From positions 1 through 11,327 of the forward strand of contig CANQDN010000036.1 of assembly GCA_947593275.1 (NCBI GenBank): a stretch of 11,327 nt of DNA, written 5' to 3'. Shown here piece by piece: positions 5,420-11,327 of this stretch. Origin of the DNA: an uncultured Bacilli bacterium (lineage in GTDB: Bacteria > Bacillota_I > Bacilli_A > RF39 > UBA660). Under the pieces are notes generated by a model, which worked only from the letters and a program-made list of their open reading frames with translations, had not been told where the DNA came from and ran no database searches. The position numbers were made by a program, and so were the translations under genes. Every line of letters begins with the position of its first letter. Position 1 is the stretch's first letter.

Positions 5420-5977
5420 CTAGCGTTTTTTAGGACTAAAATAAGTAATATTAGGAGCTTCTACTATATTTCCATCATCTTCCATAACATAAGATTTTCC
5501 ATCTAAATAAATTAAACCATCATCAATAATTTGTCCAATTTTTCCATCACCAAGTTTAATAAATAAAATTTCTTCACCAGCATTATTATATCCCATAAAA
5601 CAATCATAACCCCGATATTTATATAGTTTAATATCTCCAGGGCCTTTGGTATAAATATAACCATCTTGATCCGTATAATATTCTAAATTTTCTTCGGGGG
5701 CAATTAGTCTTTTATGTTCTTCTTTTACTAAATCATATACTTTGGCAACAAAATCTTTAACTAAAGAAAACTTAACTTGGGATAAAAAGGCAAGATCTTT
5801 TAAAGTTGGAAGTTTACCTTCTTCCATTAAATGGGCGTTTATTAAATATTTTCCTTTATTTTCTTTAACATTTCTTAGAACTCTTTCTGTTTTTAGTTCT
5901 CCGGGATTTAGTTTAGCTATTTCTTCTTTTAAAACTGCAATTTCTTCATCAGTTAAATAATATGTATTCTTTTCCAT
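5420..5977 (-). CDS. Unrecognised protein (185 aa) between mtaB and recD2
   Basis: I do not recognise this protein. It has no signal peptide or membrane segment, so it is probably cytoplasmic. The N-terminal half (residues 6-92) looks helical and charged. The C-terminal half (about 98-178) is a run of short beta-like units with D/G turns and many Tyr: DQDGYIY, GDIKLYKYRGYDCFMGYN, EEILFIKLGDGKIGQII, DDGLIYLDGKSYVMEDDG. It contains a single Cys (126). The start ATG at 5977 has GGTGAT upstream. It sits 16 bases after mtaB and 10 before recD2, so it is co-transcribed with tRNA-modification and DNA-repair genes. The position alone gives no function. Its codon use looks like its neighbours, with no sign of recent transfer. 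Confidence 0.85.
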   Translation of the reverse strand: MEKNTYYLTDEEIAVLKEEIAKLNPGELKTERVLRNVKENKGKYLINAHLMEEGKLPTLKDLAFLSQVKFSLVKDFVAKVYDLVKEEHKRLIAPEENLEYYTDQDGYIYTKGPGDIKLYKYRGYDCFMGYNNAGEEILFIKLGDGKIGQIIDDGLIYLDGKSYVMEDDGNIVEAPNITYFSPKKR

Positions 5978-5993
5978 ATAATCACCATCTATA

Positions 5994-7286
5994 TTATATA
6001 CTTATTTTATCTTCGATGCAAGAACTTACTTCACCTAGTAGCATATTATTAGTATATTTAACTATTTTACATTCATAAATGGTATTTAAAAGATAGTCTC
6101 CTTGGATATATACTTTTAAATAATTTGAAGTATGTCCTACGATATAATTTCCTTCATATTCTTCGGTTAAAACATCTAAAGTTGTATTAATAAAACTTTT
6201 GGCATAACTTTCTTCTAATTTATTAGATAATTCTAGTAAAATTTTAGCTCGCTCTTTTTTGATATTTCCGGGAACTTGAGGCATTTTAGAGGCAGCAGTA
6301 CCACTACGCATGGAATATGGGAAAACATGTATCTTACTAAAATTAATTTTTTTACAAAAATCTAAACATTCATTAAACTCGGCATCACCTTCATAGGGGT
6401 GACCTACAATAACATCAGTAGTAAGAGAAATTCCTGGCCTAATCTTTCTAATTTCCGCGATTTTTTCTTTATAGTATTCTTTATCATATTTTCGGTTCAT
6501 TTTCTTTAAAACGGAATTACTTCCACTTTGAAGTGGGATATGGAGATGATTACAAATCTTTGGTGTTTCTTTTAATACTTTCATAAATTTTGCATTTAAC
6601 TCGGTTACTTCAATACTAGATATTCTAATTCTTTTTAAATCTTCAATTTTGGCTAGTTCTTCAATTAAATCACTTAAATCATGGTCGGAATCACTATAAG
6701 AACCTGTATGAATACCAGTTAAAACTATTTCTTTATGGCCATTTTTAACTAAAGTTTGAGCTTCCTTTATAATTTCTAAAAAATTCTTACTTCGAATATT
6801 TCCTCTAGTATAAGGAATAATACAATAAGAGCAAAAATTATTACAACCATCTTGAATTTTAATGAACGCTCTTGTGTGGGTTGTAAATTTACTTATTTCC
6901 ATATTTTCAAAGTCTATATTACTATTACTTGTAAAATAAACATAATCTTTTTTAGTTTGAAGATATTCATCTATATAATTAACAATCTTACTTTTTCCAA
7001 TATTACCAATTAAAATATTAATTCCTAAATCTTTATATTTATCTGGATTATTTTGGGCACTACAACCACAGACTACCATAATACTGTTAGGGTTTTCTCT
7101 TCGATATTTTCGAATCATCTTTAGAGATTTAGCATCGGCATTATTAGTTACACTACAAGTATTAATAATTATAATATCTGGATTTTTAGAATCATAAATA
7201 TAGTTAGCTTCTTGTAATTTTTCTAACATATATTCACTTTCATATATATTTACTTTACATCCTAAAGTTATAATATTAAATTTCAT
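5994..7286 (-). CDS. mtaB: tRNA (N6-threonylcarbamoyladenosine(37)-C2)-methylthiotransferase
   Basis: MtaB is a radical SAM enzyme that converts t6A at position 37 of ANN-decoding tRNAs to ms2t6A. The 430-aa protein shows the family parts in order: an N-terminal UPF0004 domain with TLGCKVNIYES (7-17) and the three cluster cysteines C10, C44 and C73; the radical SAM motif CNNFCSYC (148-155) with IIPYTRG after it; and a C-terminal TRAM-like region (about 365-430). The KVN context of the first cysteine and the PYTRG segment favour MtaB over MiaB or RimO. The start ATG at 7286 has a GGGGGA site. In B. subtilis mtaB lies just downstream of dnaJ-prmA-rsmE; here dnaJ is close but prmA and rsmE are absent, and two unrelated genes lie between. 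Confidence 0.94.
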   Translation of the reverse strand: MKFNIITLGCKVNIYESEYMLEKLQEANYIYDSKNPDIIIINTCSVTNNADAKSLKMIRKYRRENPNSIMVVCGCSAQNNPDKYKDLGINILIGNIGKSKIVNYIDEYLQTKKDYVYFTSNSNIDFENMEISKFTTHTRAFIKIQDGCNNFCSYCIIPYTRGNIRSKNFLEIIKEAQTLVKNGHKEIVLTGIHTGSYSDSDHDLSDLIEELAKIEDLKRIRISSIEVTELNAKFMKVLKETPKICNHLHIPLQSGSNSVLKKMNRKYDKEYYKEKIAEIRKIRPGISLTTDVIVGHPYEGDAEFNECLDFCKKINFSKIHVFPYSMRSGTAASKMPQVPGNIKKERAKILLELSNKLEESYAKSFINTTLDVLTEEYEGNYIVGHTSNYLKVYIQGDYLLNTIYECKIVKYTNNMLLGEVSSCIEDKISI

Positions 7287-7304
7287 AATTATCCCCCTAT
7301 AATA

Positions 7305-7817
7305 TTAATTTAATTTTTGTTGTAAGGCCTTTAATGCTTCTAAAAAAGCTTCTTCTTTCTCATAAGAAAATACTGTAACTTTTATTTCAGGTGTTACTTT
7401 AACATCTTTATTAATTAAATTATCTAAATCTACCTTTTTAATAGTTAGATCATCATCAAAGTTTTCTTCTTCACTATAATTAAGAGCGAAATCATTCTTT
7501 CTTTTTAAAAGTTCATCATAACTAATTATAGCTTTTTCTTCCTGATCAACTTCATATTTATTTAAATCGATAGTATTATCTTCAGCATTTTCTAATAAAG
7601 CCGTGATAGCTTTTAAGTCTTCTATTTCTTTTGATGTGGAATCCTCTTTAGGTTCCTTATCATCTTTTAAAGTATCTATTTCTTCATTTTTATTTTCTTC
7701 AATAAAATAAATTAAAGTTATAATAAGTAACATTAAACTTAAAACCGCGATGAAAAAAATTACATCAATATAAGTCAATGTTTTAATAAAACTAATGGCA
7801 TCATTTATAACTTGCAT
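7305..7817 (-). CDS. Membrane-anchored acidic protein of unknown function (170 aa)
   Basis: I recognise no family. One strong transmembrane segment (about residues 18-39) follows a short N-terminus, and a very acidic hydrophilic tail of about 130 residues is probably cytoplasmic (ENKNEEIDTLKDDKEPKED). The tail contains EEKAIISYDELLKRKNDFALNY (93-114, likely helical) and a C-terminal helix (about 153-169) rich in Glu, Ala and Leu. The layout suggests a membrane-tethered adaptor rather than an enzyme. The start ATG at 7817 has GGTGAT upstream. It is the first gene of the operon leading to mtaB, 18 bases downstream. A promoter with an extended -10 lies just upstream. Confidence 0.85.
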   Translation of the reverse strand: MQVINDAISFIKTLTYIDVIFFIAVLSLMLLIITLIYFIEENKNEEIDTLKDDKEPKEDSTSKEIEDLKAITALLENAEDNTIDLNKYEVDQEEKAIISYDELLKRKNDFALNYSEEENFDDDLTIKKVDLDNLINKDVKVTPEIKVTVFSYEKEEAFLEALKALQQKLN

Positions 7818-7834
7818 AATATCACCACACTCTT

Positions 7835-7862
7835 ATTGTAACAAAAAACTTTCAAATATTAA
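7835..7862 (-). promoter_or_regulatory. Candidate promoter of the mtaB-recD2 operon
   Basis: On the minus strand TACAAT (7835-7840) is preceded by TG one base away (extended -10), and TTAATA (7857-7862) lies 16 bases upstream as a 4-of-6 match to the -35 consensus. It lies in the only gap upstream of the five-gene operon and places the transcript start close to the ribosome binding site. Confidence 0.55.
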
Positions 7863-7869
7863 AGTCTTT
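7843..7869 (-). terminator. Weak candidate terminator after the 412-aa gene
   Basis: On the minus strand ACTTT and AAAGT form a 5-bp stem around an 8-base loop, followed by T residues; with one G-T wobble the stem could extend to 9 bp at the cost of the T tract. It overlaps the spacer of the next promoter. The low GC content makes it a poor terminator. Confidence 0.3.
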
Positions 7870-7896
7870 ACAGTTATTTTGCAATTTATTTACACA

Positions 7897-9135
7897 TTAT
7901 TCTAAATTTAAGATATAAGGATTATTAATTGTACCATCACCAGTCGCGGTTACTTTTCTATTTAAATTGATACTAGGACGCAATCCACGATATAAAGTTC
8001 CTTCAGTATTTGTTACTACTTTACCGTTTTTTTCGACACTAAAAGGATAAAACTGATTTAAATTTCCTTTAGCTAAACTAGAAGTCCACCATATATTATC
8101 AATATTAGAATTATATAAATAATAAGAAGTATTATCTTGATCAAAGGTAGCTCCGGCATAAATTACTTCATCAACAGTAAGTAAACCAATACGACTACTA
8201 TTATTGGCACCTAAACAATTAAGGGTTGGAATTTTATTGGTAAAAAGTCTATTATAAGCATTATAAATTTTATTATCATCTTCCCCTGTTCGTCCATTTT
8301 CAAAACAATATTTATAACTTGCAATATAATCTTCATAATTAGTAAGATAAGTTTCATAATAATTATTTAAAACACTCATAATATTAATATTTTGATAATC
8401 TTCGGCAGTTTCAACATCATTATTATAATTAGATAATTCACCAGCTATTCCATCTAAAACTAATTTTACAGTTCCATCACCATTTATCCGCACTATTCGC
8501 CATAAATCTTCCCCAATTAAAACATAATTATTAGTTACATTTCCTCTAAAATAATAGGTTTCGCCATCATCATCTAAATCTTCAATTAAACCTTCATCAC
8601 TGGTGGCATTCTCTACACTTACTTTGGTAATTGGACTATCTTTAATATCATTATTTTTAATAATTGTAGCATAAAAATATTCTTTTAAGTCTGTTGTTTT
8701 TTTAATTTCAATTTTAAAAGATGTATTGGCATTATCACTTAAGGTAAGCGTAAAATTCTGAGTGTTTCCCATTTTTATTAAAATATTATTAGCAAGCATA
8801 TTAGTACTTGTATCTAAAGATTCTTTATCTATGGCAAGACTTGCTTCTTTTGAGTGTAAGCTATATTTTACTTTAGAATCATAATTCTTCAAATTATTAA
8901 TAATTATTTCATAATATACATCGTTTTCACCATTATTTGTAACAGAAAAATTATAAGTATTATTACCATCTATTTTAAAACCATTTATATAATTAACTGA
9001 AAGTTCACCAATAACTTCAACATCTGTTGGATTACTTAAAACTTTATCATAAAATAAATAAGCAATTCCAACAAATATACAAACCCCCAATAGCAATCCA
9101 ATAAAACTTAATATTCTTTTATATTTTTTTTGCAT
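7897..9135 (-). CDS. Membrane-anchored extracytoplasmic protein, C-terminal WW/RPS-type domain (412 aa)
   Basis: From ATG 9135 the protein has a basic N-terminus and one hydrophobic segment (about 8-28) that would act as a signal anchor; no lipobox or LPxTG is visible. A beta-rich region (about 36-170) with NFSVTNNGENDVYYEIIINN (62-81) looks like an immunoglobulin-like fold. The second half begins with ETYYFRGNVTNNYVLIGEDLWRIV (192-215) and ends with NIWWTSSL (347-354) and GLRPSINLN (384-392). That half recalls surface domains common in uncultured Firmicutes (DUF6273-like). C277 and C307 could form a disulfide. Function is unknown; a cell-surface role is inferred. A longer reading from TTG at 9183 is rejected because that TTG is the first part of the -35 box TTGACA. 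It sits between dnaJ and the mtaB operon as its own unit. Confidence 0.85.
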   Translation of the reverse strand: MQKKYKRILSFIGLLLGVCIFVGIAYLFYDKVLSNPTDVEVIGELSVNYINGFKIDGNNTYNFSVTNNGENDVYYEIIINNLKNYDSKVKYSLHSKEASLAIDKESLDTSTNMLANNILIKMGNTQNFTLTLSDNANTSFKIEIKKTTDLKEYFYATIIKNNDIKDSPITKVSVENATSDEGLIEDLDDDGETYYFRGNVTNNYVLIGEDLWRIVRINGDGTVKLVLDGIAGELSNYNNDVETAEDYQNINIMSVLNNYYETYLTNYEDYIASYKYCFENGRTGEDDNKIYNAYNRLFTNKIPTLNCLGANNSSRIGLLTVDEVIYAGATFDQDNTSYYLYNSNIDNIWWTSSLAKGNLNQFYPFSVEKNGKVVTNTEGTLYRGLRPSINLNRKVTATGDGTINNPYILNLE

Positions 9136-9141
9136 ATTTTT

Positions 9142-9147
9142 TCCTCT
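9142..9147 (-). promoter_or_regulatory. Ribosome binding site that fixes the 412-aa gene start
   Basis: AGAGGA on the minus strand lies six bases before ATG 9135, just after the predicted transcript start near 9148. It confirms ATG 9135 as the start codon. Confidence 0.75.
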
Positions 9148-9154
9148 TTTATTT

Positions 9155-9183
9155 AGTATATAAAAACTTTCAGAAAATGTCAA
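9155..9183 (-). promoter_or_regulatory. Sigma-A promoter of the 412-aa surface protein gene
   Basis: On the minus strand a perfect TTGACA (9178-9183) and TATACT (9155-9160) are 17 bases apart. The promoter lies after the dnaJ terminator, so the gene is an independent unit. Confidence 0.85.
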
Positions 9184-9206
9184 TTTTTAAATATATTTTT
9201 ATAAAG

Positions 9207-9228
9207 AAAAAGCACCAATTTGGCACTT
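9207..9228 (-). terminator. Rho-independent terminator of pepF-dnaJ
   Basis: On the minus strand AAGTGCC and GGTGCTT pair over 7 bp with two G-T wobbles around AAATT, followed by a run of T. The stem starts within the dnaJ stop codon. Confidence 0.72.
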
Positions 9229-10348
9229 ATAAATATCTTTTAAAATTACGAAATTCTGGGCTATCTTCTAAATCGGTATCGCTTAAATCTTTAATTAAGC
9301 GTTTTTGAGCCATAGATAATTTAGTTGGAATAATAACTTTAAATATAATATACATATTTCCTTTACCTATAGCGTTTATTTTCTTAATACCTTTACCTTT
9401 TAATTTAGCTTTTTCACCTGATTGGGTTCCTGGTTTAACTTCTAAAATAACATTACCAGTTAAAGTAGGTATTTCTTTTTTGCAGCCTAAAATAGCTTCA
9501 GTAACAGTTAATGGCACTTCTAAATATATATCTTCTTCTTCTCTTGCAAATAATTCATGATCTTTTACTTTAAATTCTAGATATATATCACCATTTGGTC
9601 CGCCATTAATGCCAGAGGAACCTTTACCTGATATACGAAGTTGGTAGCCTGTATCAATGCCTTCAGGAATACTTACTTCAATATCTTTTCTTTCCCGAGT
9701 ATAGCCTTTTCCATTACATTTTGAGCATTCTTCTTTATATGTATGGCCAGATCCTCCACATTTAGGACAGGTAGTTTGGGTTTGAAAAACACCAAATAAA
9801 GAGCGTTGTTCACTTATAATTCTTCCGGAGCCACCACAAGTATCACAAGTAGTTTCTTTAAATCCCCCGGTACCATTACATTTAGAGCATTTTTCATTTA
9901 AGTCCAAAGTAATAGTTTTTTTACAGCCAAATACAGCTTCTTCAAAGCTTAAATTAACGGTAAGTAAGCTATCTTCACCTTTACGAGGTCTTTTAGTATT
10001 TCTATTTCCACCAAAAGAACTAAAGCCACTAAAACCACCAAAACTACCTCCACCAAAAACTTCACGGAATATTTCTGATAGATCAATATCATCGGCACTA
10101 AAACCACTATAGTTTGCTCCACCATTATTAGAAAATGCTTGATGACCAAATTGATCATATTGTCTTCTTTTGGCAGGATCTGATAATATAGCGTAAGCTT
10201 CGCCTACTTCTTTAAACTTTTCTTCATTTCCGGTTTGTTTATTATCGGGATGATATTCTTTAGCTAGTTTTCTAAATGCTCTTTTGATCTCTTCATCAGA
10301 GGCAGTTTTTGATACACCTAGAACCTCATAATAATCTTTTTTATCCAT
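9227..10348 (-). CDS. dnaJ: Chaperone protein DnaJ
   Basis: This is a type I Hsp40 co-chaperone that delivers unfolded clients to DnaK and stimulates its ATPase. The 373-aa protein is complete. It has a J domain with HPD at 33-35; a Gly/Phe-rich linker (about 75-115); and four CxxCxGxG zinc repeats starting at C154 (CSKCNGTG), C168 (CDTCGGSG), C194 (CPKCGGSG) and C208 (CSKCNGKG). The usual C-terminal substrate-binding domains follow. The start ATG at 10348 has AGAGGT upstream, which overlaps the pepF stop codon; the gap is 10 bases. The gene follows pepF rather than grpE-dnaK, so it is not in the common hrcA-grpE-dnaK-dnaJ order. No CIRCE-like repeat is visible in this window. Confidence 0.97.
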   Translation of the reverse strand: MDKKDYYEVLGVSKTASDEEIKRAFRKLAKEYHPDNKQTGNEEKFKEVGEAYAILSDPAKRRQYDQFGHQAFSNNGGANYSGFSADDIDLSEIFREVFGGGSFGGFSGFSSFGGNRNTKRPRKGEDSLLTVNLSFEEAVFGCKKTITLDLNEKCSKCNGTGGFKETTCDTCGGSGRIISEQRSLFGVFQTQTTCPKCGGSGHTYKEECSKCNGKGYTRERKDIEVSIPEGIDTGYQLRISGKGSSGINGGPNGDIYLEFKVKDHELFAREEEDIYLEVPLTVTEAILGCKKEIPTLTGNVILEVKPGTQSGEKAKLKGKGIKKINAIGKGNMYIIFKVIIPTKLSMAQKRLIKDLSDTDLEDSPEFRNFKRYL

Positions 10349-10358
10349 TTTGATACCT

Positions 10359-11327
10359 CTATTCTTTGTATAAACTTATTAATTCGTTTATTAAATCATT
10401 AAAGTAAATAAATGCTTCATCAAGAGTTGCTTCCTTTTCCATATCTACATCAGCGACTTTTAAAGATTCAATTGGTGTTTTAGTGGAACCAAGTTTTAAA
10501 AATTCCATATAATTTTTTACAGCATCTACTTTATTATTTAAAATATCACTCGCGATTTTTATCGCGGCAGCATAAGCTGTTGCATACTGATAAACATAAA
10601 AATCCATATAGAAATGGGGTATTCTTTCCCATTCATATTGAATTACTTTATCAACTACTATATTTTTACCATAATATTCTTTATTTAATTTATAATATAT
10701 ATTACATAAATTATCATAAGTTAATACTTCACCATTTTGATCTTTTTCATGAATAATACTCTCAAAGTCAGCGAACATAGTTTGACGATATATAGTTGCT
10801 TTAAAATCGGCGATTAAATCATCTATTAAATGTTTTTTATCTTCTTTATTATTAGTATTTTTAATTAGATATTTACTTAATAAAATTTGATTTACTTGAC
10901 TTGCAACTTCAGCGACAAAGATTGAATAATTATAATCTTGATAGGCTTGATTTTTAATGGCATAATAATAGTGCATAGCGTGGCCTAATTCGTGAGCTAA
11001 AGTAGAAACATCATTTAGGGTTCCATTAAAGCTTAATAAAACATAAGGATGAACATTATAACAAGCTGTACAATATGCTCCTCCTCTTTTTCCATCGTTT
11101 GGACAATAATCAATCCAACGATCATCAAAGGCTTTCTTTAAATCATTAATATAAGAATCACCTAAACAACTTAAAGCTTTAAGAATTAATTCTTTAGCTT
11201 CTTTTTCAGTATATTTATAGGTTATATTTTTTGTAATACTCGTATAAGTATCATAAATATGTAGTTTATCATAACCTAAAATATCTCTTTTAAATTGCCA
11301 ATATTTTGATAATGGTTCTATATTTTT
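10359..11327 (-). CDS. pepF: Oligoendopeptidase F, M3 family (C-terminal part)
   Basis: A 322-residue fragment is present; its N-terminal part, about half of a roughly 600-aa enzyme, lies beyond the right edge. The frame is open to the window end, so this is an edge truncation and not a broken gene. PepF is a zinc endopeptidase that cuts short oligopeptides in the cytoplasm. The zinc motif HELGH is at fragment residues 112-116. It is preceded by the family segments GKRGGAY (79-85) and HPYVLL (93-98) and followed by AEVAS (139-143), where E140 is the probable third zinc ligand. The usual NE after VAS is NQ here (146-147). The gene ends with TAG ten bases before dnaJ, so both are probably co-transcribed. 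Confidence 0.93.
   Translation of the reverse strand, partial: KNIEPLSKYWQFKRDILGYDKLHIYDTYTSITKNITYKYTEKEAKELILKALSCLGDSYINDLKKAFDDRWIDYCPNDGKRGGAYCTACYNVHPYVLLSFNGTLNDVSTLAHELGHAMHYYYAIKNQAYQDYNYSIFVAEVASQVNQILLSKYLIKNTNNKEDKKHLIDDLIADFKATIYRQTMFADFESIIHEKDQNGEVLTYDNLCNIYYKLNKEYYGKNIVVDKVIQYEWERIPHFYMDFYVYQYATAYAAAIKIASDILNNKVDAVKNYMEFLKLGSTKTPIESLKVADVDMEKEATLDEAFIYFNDLINELISLYKE

Noticed and set aside
9136..9183. TTG start at 9183 for the 412-aa gene
   Set aside because: That TTG is the start of the TTGACA -35 box; ATG 9135 has a ribosome binding site and follows the predicted transcript start.
1..11327. Mycoplasma-type code (TGA as Trp)
   Set aside because: No in-frame TGA occurs in any conserved gene and Trp residues use TGG. 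The lack of TGA stops among 13 ends fits AT-rich codon bias.
1..11327. CRISPR array, IS element, phage genes, tRNA or rRNA genes
   Set aside because: No spaced repeats, transposase motifs, phage proteins or tRNA-like cloverleafs were seen; the window is ordinary chromosome apart from the 2810-2989 region.

Overview
The window is strongly AT-rich and nearly all genes lie on the minus strand. Gene content (rpsP-khpA, cdsA-rseP, mtaB near dnaJ, recD2, pepF) and strong AGGAGG-type ribosome binding sites point to a Firmicutes/Bacilli-type chromosome, probably one of the compact, low-GC uncultured gut Bacilli lineages (RF39/Erysipelotrichales-like; this placement is inference). Thirteen gene ends are visible: eleven use TAA, two use TAG and none uses TGA. 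No gene contains an in-frame TGA, so the standard bacterial code (table 11) fits and the Mycoplasma code is not supported.

Layout, left to right: (1) minus-strand cdsA-rseP (membrane phospholipid synthesis and site-2 protease; rseP is cut by the window edge) has its own sigma-A promoter at 1078-1106. (2) Minus-strand rpsP-khpA is a two-gene unit with a near-consensus promoter at 1709-1737 and a terminator at 1145-1163. (3) A CotE-family outer spore-coat protein (1757-2281, minus) is divergent from a HIT-family hydrolase (2406-2777, plus). (4) A 180-base intergenic region (2810-2989) holds two tandem Spo0A-box matches exactly 10 bp apart, a sigma-A-like promoter, and a sequence of about 110 nt whose ends pair into a closed stem followed by a T-rich tract: a candidate small RNA. 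(5) A minus-strand operon runs from 7817 to 3030: membrane-anchored acidic protein, mtaB, an unrecognised 185-aa protein, recD2 and a 51-aa membrane protein, ending at a clear terminator (2990-3021). (6) A membrane-anchored extracytoplasmic protein of 412 aa has its own TTGACA-N17-TATACT promoter. (7) pepF (partial) and dnaJ form the end of a further operon, closed by a terminator at 9207-9228.

Most genes are housekeeping: ribosome assembly, tRNA modification, DNA repair, chaperone, peptidase and lipid synthesis. The unusual signal is sporulation-related. A CotE homologue, tandem 0A boxes and a sporulation-sigma-like -10 element upstream of cotE lie within about 1 kb. Together they suggest that this lineage forms spores or retains parts of the regulon, and that the 2874-2985 RNA could be a Spo0A-controlled transcript. 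The CotE call is firm; the regulatory part is a hypothesis read from motifs only.
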